DNA from: Cristatella mucedo | Taxonomy: Eukaryota; Bryozoa; Phylactolaemata; Cristatellidae | Assembly: GCA_009760855.2 (NCBI GenBank) | Contig: WPIO01000105.1 | Location: 219,501-283,500, forward strand | Direction: 5' to 3' | DNA length: 64,000 nucleotides | Shown: piece after piece, positions 46,294-56,798 of the stretch | Position numbering within the stretch: position 1 is the stretch's first letter | Layout: every line of letters begins with the position of its first letter | Program-made: the position numbers and the translations under genes | The notes under the pieces: model-generated | What the model saw: only the letters and a program-made list of their open reading frames with translations | Database searches by the model: none | Told to the model about the DNA's origin: nothing

Positions 46294-46440
46294 TGCGATA
46301 GCAGAGCTACCGGGGCGGAGCCACAACTACTGACCAATCAGCAGAGGCCTCGCTCACCCTGCGGTCCTAGGAGATGACTTACCAGGGCAGCCAATAAACG
46401 AGCTCTGTTCATCCGGGATGTATCTTATCGTTGCAATAGT
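46294..46440 (+). repeat. 3' LTR of the gypsy element
   Basis: Matches the 5' LTR to GCTCTGTTCATCCGGGATG, then continues about 15 bp further to TATCGTTGCAATAG. The 3' limit was not determined. Confidence 0.7.
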
Positions 46441-46569
46441 GAGAGCTTTTATTCCTCAAGAATAACTAATCGACTTAATTGTGGCCCCTTCGATGATTTA
46501 CCATATTCAAAAGTTGCAGATATTCAAACAGTGGTAACAGTGGTATAGCAATTTATACAGATTTACCGC

Positions 46570-46695
46570 CCTGGTTTCTACGGGGGGGGGGGTAAGTTGC
46601 CCCCCTTCAAAGACCTAGGCCATGGGCTTGAACCTTTTGGAATTTTCGGAGCTCCTGTAAAGAGATTGAGTTATCTTAAGGTGCCATGGAGATTA
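46570..46695 (+). mobile_element. possible SINE-2, very degraded
   Basis: CCATGGGCTTGAACC and AAAGAGATTGAGTTATCTTA in the right order, with a G/C homopolymer block at 46580-46605. Weak. Confidence 0.35.
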
Positions 46696-46699
46696 AGGA

Positions 46700-48690
46700 T
46701 ATATTGAAGCGCAAGGATGATAAATGTATCCTTAATATAGTATACATTTTTTTTAAATATTGTGAAATAGTCTTGAGGAAGTATTGGTTTCCTGTGCAAG
46801 TCATGTGTTCCGACAGATTGCATTAATGCATGTAAATAAACTGTGGTTTCACAGTGATAATCTTGATTTTGGAAAGTTTTGGCCACAACAGTGTTAGAAG
46901 GCCCATTAGTCCTTGGGGTAAGTTGGATTAGTGCTATTCCGATTGAGCTATCGACACTCGCGTATGCTTCTCTCAACTCAGGATTTAAATTCTTACCTTT
47001 AATTGATACCTTATAAGATGGAGCTGATATGAACTTGAGCAGCTCTGGGCAGATGATAATAACTTACATATCGCACTCACGCTCGCGAGCACATACACAG
47101 CCCGAGTCAGGTCCGGATGCGATTTCTGGTTGCTTACTCTAGCAGATGGATGTGTTGCTCAAGGACGTCAAATTTTAATAAAAAGCATGTTTCTGCAAGC
47201 ATGCAGTACAGTGACATTCAAGTTGGAGCGGGTTTTATGGTCATAGGATTTGCAGTCTTCTTAAAATGGGAGGGGCAATATAAGATGAGCTCAGTGGAGG
47301 GAAGCTCGAGTAAGGATTTTGAAGTTAAGCAGATTACCCTAATTAAACAGTCCAGTAGAGCCATTATTTGGTGAATAAATCTACTGCACTTCCTAAATTT
47401 CCATCAAGTTGTATAATATTTGAACCAGTCTCTTCTCATTGCTTGCAGTCGGCCAGTCATTCAGCTAAGATTGCCACTTCGCTAAACTTGCTTTTTAAGT
47501 TCTTGTGGCGATAAAATTATAAAAATCACGTCGAAATTTTTTTCTTTTTCTTTTTTCAAAAATTTACTAGATTAAAAAATAATTGCAGAGTTTCTAGTTA
47601 ATACGACTGGTTCACAAGTTAGGTGAGTGGAAACTCTAGCTAGCCTTGAAAAGCAAATGTAGGGTTTCTCGTGATTCGTTGAGGGCATAAACGCGTGTCG
47701 TAAGGTCTGTACCAGATTATGAGCTAGGTGAATTTTTACTCTCGGTATTAACGTGAGCTTTGCTTAATTATGCGGCAACATGTAGATGAAACCACCATTT
47801 GGCTTTGTGCTATAATAGGTCTCAATCAAGAAGATGGACTGTTAATAATTCGTGCGTAAGTTCCATGCAAGAATGAAAGTGGCAAATGTAGTACAAATGT
47901 CCCCGCGGATTTTCATGGATTCCTCATGCTTCGATGAGCGTCTGCAAGCTGCAAGTGCAAATATTTGATATTGAGCTGCCGTGCACTAGTGACAGGTTGT
48001 CAAATAGTGATATAGCGCAGACCATCTTGTACTGATGTGTCAATAAATTACTTCTAAATACTGGGTGCAAAATCGCTCACCTACCCATCTGTGGTATCAA
48101 GTCAAATGATCAGTATTAGTATCCTCTTACCTTAATAAGTCGAAAAGCTAGTATGTGGCAAGTACTGTCTGTTAATATTGCTAATGCGTCCGGCTGGCTT
48201 CAAAGCCCATGCTGTTGCGTCCACAGTGACCCTGGTGGCGGCTGTAACATCCTACTTGAGAATTCTTTAGTAGCCTGCCAGTGTCTAGCCTGCTATCAAC
48301 TGAGAGGACTTCAGCAAGACCGAAACTTCAGCTATCGACTTAGTTCAATTGTCTCTCTGATCTGGCTGTAGTATGCCTTAGGTGTTGGCACTGTGGACCC
48401 CTGTATAGTTGTACTAAACTTGTGCTTAGCAATGCTTAAGTCTGACACTTCTTGCCAGACAATTTCCAGCCTAGCTAAATAAGACAACGTGTACGACCGA
48501 GGCGAAAAAAGCATACCATGTGCATGATCACGGTATATTCCTTGTTGGCCCGTGCAAACGGTTTGGGCATGGCTAACAATTTGGATGCCAACACTTTTAT
48601 GGCAGATCTGGAAGCTAAATCAGATAAGTTTGTGAACTCGGTAACAAGGAACCAAGCTATCTCGATTTTAAGTACAATGTTTGTACCTAA
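46700..48690. other. intergenic, nothing recognised
   Basis: Open frames at 46671-46976 (minus), 47117-47374, 48153-48371 and 48518-48736 have no recognisable motif. The last one runs into the dispersed repeat at 48695 and may belong to that element. Confidence 0.4.
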
Positions 48691-48694
48691 AGAT

Positions 48695-48975
48695 CTAAAC
48701 GCGGAACGAATCCAAGAAATAAAGATTAGTGCCTAAAAAACGAGATGCTGTACTATTGCGTGAATTTCTGCACTGTTGCAGCATTTTCAATTTTAAGTCT
48801 ACGTTCATATTATTTGTATGGCTCTACCTGGCCATTAGAACTGTCTATGTGCTTAAACCGTGACAACATGAATGCAAATTTTGTGAATCGCGTTTCATTG
48901 GAGTTCTCTGAAAAATTAAACACACATAGATTTCCTCATAGTATGCCTCAATTTTACCAAGTTGCAACTCAGCGA
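48695..48975 (+). repeat. unclassified dispersed repeat, copy 2
   Basis: Partner of 43247-43530, same orientation. This copy keeps a longer frame (48745-49002) containing STWPLELSMCLNRDNMNANF, which parallels LNWPLEQSMCL in copy 1. Confidence 0.7.
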
Positions 48976-49129
48976 TTTTATTCGTCAGTGCACTTGAAAT
49001 AGCAATTTGAGAGAGGTCTAATAGAAAATTTTCAAATTAGTGTGCGACCTAGAGTTGCATTGTTAAGAAAATGCATGGCGCTGAGCCGAGATTTTCTTGA
49101 TTAGTTGTCAAAGCGGGCCATTTCATGTC

Positions 49130-49325
49130 TCAACTGGCTAAAGAGCTAATAGCACGGTCGCTAAAATATTTGAGGTTCGTGCTGCTAAATTATTTGATTC
49201 AGAAAAGCAGACGATACGCTGCCTAGCCTGATGCAGGGGTAGATCTGATAGGTAGACTGGAGCTGAAGAATAAGGGGACCTAAAAGTGACAGAACCTGGA
49301 AATTGATGCATCAAGTTTAATGGTA
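49130..49325 (-). mobile_element. L2-B LINE C-terminal scrap
   Basis: The minus frame at 49138-49335 keeps APVYLSDLPLHQARQRIVCF and FSESNNL, matching the L2-B C-terminus. Confidence 0.75.
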
Positions 49326-49494
49326 GGTATCTCAATTAAAAACTTGTGCTTTAAACTTCAAGATGATATTAAAACATGTGTATGCATTATCTGGGAAATT
49401 ACTATAATGCGTGATAGTATGAGTGTATAAATCAGATATTAACTTACTATACATTATAACGTTAGTATAAAAATAACATATAAATAGAATTCAT

Positions 49495-49625
49495 TTTCAT
49501 AGCGTTCAAAGACAACTTAATCCCTACTCAGGCGCTTCACATATGCCTAGGGGCTCGAGCCCACGACCTCAGCCAGACCTTGGTCGGGGCGAGCACCTTA
49601 ACCACTGGACCAAACCAGCTCGGCG
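49495..49625 (-). mobile_element. SINE-2 (tRNA-derived, L2-B-like tail)
   Basis: Minus strand reads CGAGCTGGTTTGGTCCAGTG, GTTAAGGTGCTCGCCCCGAC, CAAGGTCTGGCTGAGGTCGT, GGGCTCGAGCCCC, then GTGAAGCGCCTGAGTAGGGA and a TTAAGTTGTCTTTGAACGCT tail. Best-preserved SINE-2, showing A-box-like, B-box-like and LINE-like parts in one unit. Confidence 0.88.
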
Positions 49626-49829
49626 TGGCTTTTCCCCTCAAAATACTACTGATTCCGTCGCTGGCTTTAACAAGTGCTAGCAGAGGCTGCGAGATTGGCT
49701 TTACAAATCATCAATGAATAAGGTACAGAAGAAATGAATTTCTTAATATGAGCAAGTCCAATTCATTAGCCAAGCCAGTCGAAACCATCCCATGCGAAGC
49801 GAAAGGCTTATAGTATCATTCAGCTCATT

Positions 49830-49881
49830 CATTTCGATCGAAATAACAGTACGCAAATAACATTTCGATCGAAATAACAGG
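49830..49881 (+). repeat. duplicated palindrome TTTCGATCGAAA
   Basis: CATTTCGATCGAAATAACAG occurs at 49830 and again at 49861, separated by 11 bp. Each copy contains a perfect 12-bp palindrome. Confidence 0.9.
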
Positions 49882-50212
49882 ACGGACGTCCAATGCACGT
49901 ACGCCTGTATGCATCGCATATACTAAGTGCAGGCGTACTTTCGCGCTGTTCCCAACACGCGTCAGTCGCATTTCACGCGGCCGCAGCCGAAACCACATTT
50001 TTTGTGGCAACGTGGTGCGGAACCGAACCGAAAACGTGCCGTTATCAGATCGACTCTACCGGAAGTCGGGAGCGCTTTGTCTGACCGGATCTCCAGCTGT
50101 TCCCGTAAGCGTCGAAACAGGAGTCAACAAGACGAATCCATCATCCATTTAAACTGCTGCAGCGTCTGCGTCAAGGGGGGCGACGCTCGACGAGCGGGCG
50201 GGAGAGCCTGCA

Positions 50213-50271
50213 TTAGCTAGCTTATATAGATATATAGACGTATAGATAGATTAGCTAGCTTATATAGATAT
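50213..50271 (+). repeat. 21-bp direct repeat
   Basis: TTAGCTAGCTTATATAGATA plus T occurs at 50213-50233 and 50251-50271. The unit contains the palindrome TAGCTA, and a degenerate GTAAGCTAGCTC follows at 50288. Confidence 0.9.
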
Positions 50272-51059
50272 TTAGAGCGAGCCTGCGTAAGCTAGCTCGT
50301 GTATCGCCGCGAAGTGTGAACTAACGAAGCGCAGGTTTATCTTCGACGCCCGCGGCATTGCTCGCTATGCACGGGCTAGCGCTCCTCCGGCGAAATTACC
50401 GGCGGCACATCGATTTAGTCGCTAAATCGCACACACCGCTGCTGCTGCTTCGCTGCACTTAACAAGCAGACGCGGCAGCTGTTGTTACGAAACTGCCGTC
50501 TAGCGGCTCGACCGGCGTGCCCGCCCGACGACGCGCAAGATCAGCCTGTTGGTAAAAGCACGGTTCGCTGTCTCAACTTCGGCCGCAGATGGGCGCTCAG
50601 CCCGAGGAGTCGGCGAAGCCCGGCTGCTCCACCCCCCCCCCCGCCCACCCAGGGTCTCTGCCTAACTGATTTGGCTTTGAATTGCACGGCAAAGGCAACG
50701 TACACGAGGCCGTTCGTCGCGATGCACCGCCTGAAGTGCTGCAATGGCGGCGACCGCTTCAGAAAGAGGCACCGGCGAAACGGATGCCCATGGATCCGGC
50801 TTCCCCACTCTCTACGCAGAGCCTCGCCACCGTCAGCGCCTTTTTCTTTTGATATTGTGCCATCGATGTGAATCTCCTCTTTCTCCTCCTCCTCCATCTT
50901 CGTCTCGAAGCGTCGAGTGCGAATCGAGTGCGACTCTCGTGACTCTCGCCACCCCTCCACGACTTTGACGGGACTCAACCTCTTTTTTGCAGCCGAGTCG
51001 TACCAACTTGCACGAACTGGTTTCATACTTCATGGCACACTGCTTTTCACGACTTTTAT

Positions 51060-51175
51060 CCCGGGGTCGTGGTTCGAATCCTGCGGTGGGTGATCCTTTA
51101 TCGCTGCTGCAAGCGATGGTCATAGCCGTAAAGGCTCTTCTGTCGCTATAAAAAAGAGGCTGTTAAATCAGTCTC
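51060..51175 (+). mobile_element. SINE-1, 5' truncated
   Basis: Starts near the B box (GGTCGTGGTTCGAATCCTGC), then GCGGTGGGTGATCCTTTATC and AAGGCTCTTCTGTCGCTATA, and ends AGGCTGTTAAATCAG. The A-box half is missing. Confidence 0.85.
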
Positions 51176-53355
51176 GAGCGAGGCAGCCCATGAGCGAGAG
51201 ACCTCTGTGAATCTAGATCGAGTGACTTTCTAGCGCACCACTTAACCAAAGCTCCGAGAAGGAAATTGAGCGTATGCCACTCGTCGCGAAAGGCGCCCGA
51301 ACTCGGGGTCAAGGAGGGGCACTGTTATGTGCGCCCCAGCGCTTGAAAGCGACCGATGCGGCTCGACCAATGGCGGCGTACGCGTGAGTTCAACATAGCA
51401 TGGCTAAAACTGCAATCGTCTCGTGCGCACGCTCGCTTTTCTAGGCACCATCTTATATCTTCGCCAATGCTTCACTTTCCACGCCTCCAAGCCAAGCTGC
51501 CGGCCGACGGATGACGGTCTAAGCTTTCTTTGCTTGCAAAGCTTGTTTTAGAAATTGATGAATACTCTAGTCGAGAAAAAATTGGGTAAATCGGTTTCGG
51601 CATTTGCCCCGGTCAATCGCCGCTAACGTTGACCAGGCGCGTCCGGTCGGTAGACGTCGAATCCATAGTTAAATAATGAAATGGGCTCGTCAAAAACGCC
51701 GGCAGCGGCGGGCCCAGATGTCGCCACGAGATGCTCCGTTCGCGGCGGGCAGGCCGTCCGCCGGAAATCGCAGCGAAGTCCAGTAAGAAAACGCGAGCCG
51801 TTGCTAGAGTGTTGCTGCTGGCAACGCTGGACGCACCGGTGCGCCATCTCCTCGTCGGATAGCGTCTCGAGTCGCGAGCACGCGTGCGATATCATGAGGC
51901 TGTTCGAGACGTCGTCGGCGCTTTGGTCGAGCGCCTCTACGTTGCTATAGCGACGCATCGGGAGCACGAAGTTGTGGAGGTGTTTGGAGGAAATAATTGC
52001 TTTCTCCTTCTTCGTGGAGCCATTGTGAGCAATGCGCGACTACCTGACGCGTAATGCGGCTTGAAGCTTGAAGCCAGCGAGCTCGCCTCGCTTATCGCCA
52101 CTCTCTGTTGGGACTGGCGCAGGAAATGCCGATTTAAGCTCGCGGCCGGGGTCTGGTGCAAGGCTGCAACAAACAATAAATTTTAGATAAAATATACTGC
52201 AATATATTGGCTACAATATATCGTGCTGATTCGATTGACAATACCTATATATTGCACCGGATTGGTTGACAATACAAATATATTTGACAATATGTTGTAA
52301 TATAATAAGGTAGTATTATAAACCCATTCGTCTCTGTGACGTGATACATAATACATAAAATACGTAAATTGACTTTCCACGTTTGAAAAGATCCAATTAA
52401 AATCATATCCGGACATATATCCGTAGAAATACTTTTTAACCAATCACAATTGTTCAAGTGCACAATCGTGTACAATCGGGGAGGCGCCATTTTGTTTGCT
52501 CAGAGGTCGCCAACTTTGATGTTGAGTTCAAGTTCTCGTCCTACAGTCCCACCTGACAAAAAGAAGTTTGTCAGCTTTACTTTGAAAAGAATCCTGTTAG
52601 TTCTGGCGCCAATACGTGGAAATGCACTTGTGGAACCGTTCGAAAACAAAACATTCAGCTCGGCTACACGAATCTGATATCCCACATCAAGCAGAAGCGC
52701 CCGAACTATCTAGAAATGTTTCACTGGGCGCAACAAGCACACGGAGACGGCCAATCCGAAACAGCGAGTGTCATCACTGGAACTGGACAATCAGTATCTG
52801 GACAGACCACTATGGAGTACATGCTTGATAATCGATCGACCAACGTATTCAAATGGCTGGAATGGATCGTAATGGATGAGCTCGAATTGATCTTTTGCAA
52901 AAAAGAGCTCACCCGAAGCAATACGAAATTGCAACCGATCTCTGTCAAAACACTCAAGAAATATATATGTTCAAGCTGGTGGAGGTGGTGTAATAACAGA
53001 TTTCTGTCAAGGTGGCTACTGCTACCACTTTCGCTCTTGTGTTTGATGGCTAGTCTGAGGATTCAAAACACTTTATTGGTCTTTTATCGTCTACCCTGGC
53101 AAGGAGCATGCTGCCAATCCTGAAATGCATCTGTTGGCCTTCGCACCTCTCATCGAGATGAATTTTACGGCCGAGAACCATGTGAAGTTCAGCCAATTGA
53201 CACTTGAATGGTACTCCTTGTCTCTCTACCCCCTTTTCTGTTTGATTGGGGACAACTGCTCAACAAGGAGTCTGCCCAACAAGGCAGCAGCGGACCTTCT
53301 TGGTGCGTCGCGTCTGGGATACCGCAGTCAGCCTTTTAATTTTTCTGTTGAGGCA

Positions 53356-53641
53356 TGTTGTGTGAACCTGGTATTGTAATTAGCACAACAGCCTTGGCCA
53401 CTAATGTATGCCCCGCCTGAAGCAGGTGGTTCTGCAATTGACTCGGTGCAGCGCCCGGCCTTTGATGGAAGCATGTGGCCCACCACAGATGCACTCCTTT
53501 ATCTGTGGTGAGTCAGCCAGCTCGTATCTGTACCGGCTGAGAGAATAAAGATCGAGACTCATTTACCGCTCAGGTATACTCGCTCGCGTCTCCGTGAGAC
53601 TCCACAAGAACAGCCACCGCCACAGACGCTGCAATACAACA
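53356..53641 (+). repeat. 5' LTR (286 bp)
   Basis: TGTT to AACA. AATAAAG near 53546 can serve as a poly(A) signal. Matches the solo LTR at 35428-35712. Confidence 0.92.
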
Positions 53642-53659
53642 ATTGGTAGCAGCAAAACG

Positions 53660-54506
53660 GTTTACTCGTGCCGAAAAGAGTATCAGACCTTCTATGGATT
53701 AGACGAGATGCCGATACTGAGGTACGAAATGTTTAACGGCGGAGAGCACTTTCTGCCTTGGCTCCTAACGCTTGAGGAGGCTGTAGCAAGGCTAAAGATT
53801 GAGGTGCCCTTAAAGCATCTTGTGCCAGCGTGTCTGGGCAGTAATTCGATACACGTTTGGGGTGAACAGCCGGCAGAAGTAAAGCAAGACTACTACAAGC
53901 TGCGAAATGAGTTGGTTCTGACGTTTTAGTGGTTGGCGGATGAGGGAGGCCGAGCTTGAGGCCGAGAGGTTTCGGTTTGAGCAGGAGCAGCTCGTCGGAG
54001 CCGAGACCGGAACAAAGCTAAGCGACGAGCCAACTTCATCACCGGTCGATCCCACCGTCAACTGCTCGCAAGAGCGAGACAGCCGAGCGGAACGCATTCA
54101 GCCGCACCAGCCATCCGACTGCAATACCGAGGGAGAAAGCGGGTGTGCGACCGCTTCCGACCTAGTAGCCGCAACAGCCGAACAGCACCGAAGTAAAGTA
54201 AGTGCGCAGCGGCAGCCGCCGGAGACGAAGGACGGGCAGCACGTGACGGCTTCCAGCAGCGAGGCGATAGCGGTACTCGGCTTTGCGATAGTAGCCTTTG
54301 ATGAGGTGCAGGCGGCCGATGAGAGCGTCGCTGCCAAGAAGAGCGCCCGTGAGAGCAACCTCGCGGCGGCGAAGTGCAGCAGCGAGAGTGCCTTAGTGGC
54401 GGAAAGCGTCTCAGAGACCGCGGAGTGCAGCGGCGTTCGCATCTCGGCGATGGAGAGCATCCGCACAAGCGTCTCGGCGAAGGGCGTAGAGGAGCACCGC
54501 GAGTAA
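53660..54506 (+). pseudogene. gag-like and Glu/Ala/Ser-rich frames of the nested LTR element
   Basis: The frame ending at 53929 shows a gag-like start (ILRYEMFNGGEHFLPWLL, EEAVARLKIEVPLKHL, LRNELVLTF, then TAG). A second frame from 53940 (188 codons) opens REAELEAERFRFEQEQL and becomes Glu/Ala/Ser-rich (SSEAIAV, ADESVAAKKSARESNLAAAK, SSESALVAESVSETAE). Gag of related gypsy elements shares the coiled E/A/R-rich style. No zinc knuckle is seen. The two frames are offset by one base. Confidence 0.7.
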
Positions 54507-54800
54507 GCATTCAGCGGCGAGGTAATTCTATGCTGCAACGAAGCGCAAGCGGCCCTCGAGAGCGAATTGGTGGCGAATCTTGGTGGCGAATCGCAAATCT
54601 TGGTGGCGAAAAAAAATCTTGGTGGCGTATCGCAGCAGAATGAGCCGTCATTGCGGCGATGTGCGGCAGCGAGAGCGCCGCGGTGGCGAAGAGCTTCGCC
54701 TTTGAGAGCGACGTCTCAGCGGCGACGCCCAGTAGTGAGAGCGTCATAGCGGCGGAGAGCACCCACACGAGCGTCGCAGTGCAGAGCTCAGAGGAGCGCA
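54360..54800 (+). repeat. imperfect repeats inside the nested LTR element
   Basis: GAGAGCATCCGCACAAGCGT at 54452 recurs as GAGAGCACCCACACGAGCGT at 54757, with matching flanks. Between them is a short array of AATCTTGGTGGCGAA-like units (54560-54635). Confidence 0.75.
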
Positions 54801-55307
54801 ACCACGAGATCGACTCGGCTTCGAGTTGAACTCGGAGAACGCCGTGGCGAACGTATTAATGAGCCGGAGCGGTCTTCGCAGGGCCGGGTCGGCCGGCGAC
54901 GAGCGCCTGAGACCGGCAATCGGGGCTCGAACGAAGGTGACCTGCGGGAACCGCATACTGTGGGAGCGGTGTCCCAGCTTTGCCTAAAAGAGGAGATCAT
55001 CCTAAAATTGGGGACCGGTTTCTCGCGAGGGGCAGCGCTAACTTGTGCCTCCTGCGAGCGGCTGTCGCGTAGCCTGCGCCCCAGTTAAGCCGGTCGGAAG
55101 CCTTCAATATCGATATCAAGCATCTGATAGAGCTCTAACGACGTACAGCAGGACAACAGGGCAACAACTTGGGCTCGGGCCACCGTCGGAGCAGACAGTA
55201 GAGAAGTGCATGGGGAACCGATGGCTACATTGTCCAGTCGTGAGGGTTGTCCCCTCCCCAGCCAGACTGGTTGCGACTATGAAACCTATTTTCCATGAGG
55301 GAAGGGA

Positions 55308-55482
55308 TGTTACCTTCGCCTGCTATTACAATTAGCACAGCAGCCTCGGTCACTGATGTATGCCCCACCTGCAGCAGGTGGTTCTGCAATGGACTCGGTG
55401 CAGTGCCCGGCCTTTGATGTAAGCTCGTGTCTCCGTGAGACTTCACAAGAACAGCCACCGCCGGAGACACTGCAATGCAACA
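55308..55482 (+). repeat. 3' LTR (175 bp, internal deletion)
   Basis: Aligns with the 5' LTR at both ends but lacks about 110 bp between CCTTTGATGTAAGC and TCGTGTCTCCGTGAGAC, including the AATAAAG signal. Confidence 0.9.
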
Positions 55483-56798
55483 GGCATACATAAGCACATT
55501 CCTCGCAACTGAATCTGAGTTGATTGGGAAGCTCGTGTCAAAGTTGTCAACACTCAAACAGTCAGGTCGATTGCATTTGACGACATCTCTGCGCTCAGTC
55601 TAGCGTAACGTCACCTGCTGGACAGACGCTCTAGGTATGTTTCAGCGGTTCGAATAACTCTTTCCAAATCTTGCTGAGGCAGATGATGAAATAACAGACC
55701 TTTTCCCCACAGCTGGGCAGAAAAGGAATATTTAGGATTGCAAGCAAGCATTGGCCGATTTCAAACCTGTTATGATAGCGCTGCAGCGACGCGACGTGTC
55801 GTTGAAAGAATCGGATGTTTTATTCCAATCGATCATTGAATCTTATCCAGAGTTTGATTTCAACCACTGTCTTGGCAACGATGCAGATGTCATCCACAGC
55901 AAAGATTTGGAAACAGCTATCGCCAAGATAAAGCAAATAAGGAGAATACTCTTGCAATTCATGAAGAACGTGCTATTGAACAATTGTTGCTACCTGCGGC
56001 ACAGGACTCGTGAGAAGCTGTAGATGATGCTCAATTATCTTTCGCTGAGCAAGCACTCAAGCGACAGCGTGTTGAAGAGAAGAAAATATGAGCAAGTACA
56101 TCAATACGCGCTTCTTGCTTCCAGCATCATATGAGGTGGAGAGACCTTTCTCCATAGCAAAGCGAGTGTTCTCTCTTAAACGACGTAGTTTGCAACCCAG
56201 AACCTTGGAGGCGCTGCTTTTTCTGAATCAAAGCAAGTTACTGTGGAATTTGGCTCTAGTCACCTTGATAGTGAAGGAAAATGACTCAGAGACAGCTGAT
56301 GATAGCAAAGAGAACGAAGAAGAATGATTGGTAAAATCACAGAAAATAAATTGCAATATGTGATGTGTAAGATGTGCAATTATTGCATTGGTGGCATAGA
56401 ATATAGCAATATACTGTATTTTTGGAATTGAATATTGCAATACATTTATTGTTGAATATCGAAACATTGAATACAATTACAGCATAATTGTGTGCAGCCT
56501 TGGTCTGGCGTCCCCGCCCCTCGGCATCGCGAGTTGAGAGGTGGGAGGGGATCCTCGTCGACTAGTCGAAAAACTTTAATGGTGACGCAGACAGCCGTGA
56601 GAGCCGTACTTGCACCGTGCTGAGATTGCTGATAGTCGATTGAATGAACAGCCGCCGCCCAATTTCTACAAAATCGCTGCCACAATAAGTTCGCGGGACG
56701 CGGTGGCGCGGGGTCGCGGCTTGTTCTGGACTGACCTTTCTGCTGACCTTTCTGCCATTGCTCCGGCGGAGAATTCGTTGCTCTTGCTCTGACCGACA

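Larger units (their letters stand above)
44030..46440 (+). mobile_element. Ty3/gypsy LTR retrotransposon, internally deleted
   Basis: The two LTR segments begin TGCGATAGCAGAGCTACC at 44030 and 46294 and share GGGGCGGAGCCACAAC, TGACCAATCAG, CTCGCTCACCCT and GCTCTGTTCATCCG. The 3' LTR follows a purine tract GGAGGAAAGG (polypurine tract, 46284-46293). The 5' LTR runs almost straight into the end of the reverse transcriptase coding region at 44165, so primer site, gag, protease and most of reverse transcriptase are deleted. A SINE-1 copy lies between the coding end and the 3' LTR. The outer end of the 3' LTR is uncertain. Confidence 0.88.
49626..52158. other. GC-rich region, no gene proven
   Basis: GC is high from 49900 to 51030 and from 51180 to 52150, with long open frames on both strands. 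The frame at 50744-50968 has a good start context (GCAATGG) and an N-terminus-like peptide (MAATASERGTGETDAHG), but I see no splice donor or family match. The minus frame at 51623-51967 (DQSADDVSNSLMISHACSRL) looks protein-like but is unidentified. A C homopolymer lies at 50630. Host 5' exons or promoters are possible. Confidence 0.35.
53356..55482 (+). mobile_element. non-autonomous LTR retroelement nested in the hAT
   Basis: The 5' LTR 53356-53641 and 3' LTR 55308-55482 both start TGTT and end AACA (perfect 4-bp inverted ends). GGCA precedes (53352-53355) and follows (55483-55486), a 4-bp target duplication. After the 5' LTR comes ATTGGTAGCAGC (primer-binding-site-like, 53642), and before the 3' LTR GAGGGAAGGGA (polypurine tract, 55297-55307). 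The interior is only 1.67 kb and has no reverse transcriptase or integrase, so movement would depend on a related autonomous element. Confidence 0.92.
52540..56327 (+). pseudogene. hAT transposase, decayed and split
   Basis: Order: BED-like zinc-finger region at 52609-52730 (WKCTCGTVRKQN, LISHIKQKRPNYL), then the frame 52716-52960. Frame-broken sequence follows with ALVFDG near 53035 (first catalytic Asp) and HLLAFAPL, then NFTAENHVKF and FLIGDNC-type motif near 53240 (LIGDNCSTRSL, second Asp). The LTR element then interrupts at 53356. After 55486 the protein continues in the same frame (ESELIGKLVSKLSTLKQSGR), and 55751-56060 is helical debris. The hATC dimerisation region at 56088-56240 reads EVERPFSIAKRVFSLKRR and LEALLFLNQSKLLW. 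Several frameshifts and stops exist apart from the insertion. It acts on its own ends by cut-and-paste in active relatives. Confidence 0.9.
52159..56502 (+). mobile_element. hAT DNA transposon with complete ends, carrying a nested LTR element
   Basis: The left end CAAGGCTGCAACAAACAAT (52159) and the right end (reverse complement of 56484-56502) share CAAGGCTGCA followed by A/C and ACAA-type bases as inverted terminal repeats. Flanks are GTCTGGTG (52151-52158) and GTCTGGCG (56503-56510), an 8-bp target duplication with one mismatch, as hAT elements make. The coding parts identify a hAT transposase. Length without the nested LTR element is about 2.2 kb. Confidence 0.92.

Noticed and set aside
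49495-49625. tRNA gene on the minus strand
   Set aside because: Same reasoning: it is a SINE-2 copy with a LINE-like tail.
50541-51026. 161-codon minus-strand frame
   Set aside because: Lies in GC-rich DNA, includes a poly-Gly run from a C homopolymer, and overlaps open frames on the other strand. No motif.
54540-54640. CRISPR-like short repeats (AATCTTGGTGGCG)
   Set aside because: Irregular spacing, no constant spacers, and located inside a retroelement in animal DNA.
54058-54801. Minus-strand Arg/Ser/Ala-rich frames
   Set aside because: Antisense shadows of the repeat-rich interior of the nested LTR element.
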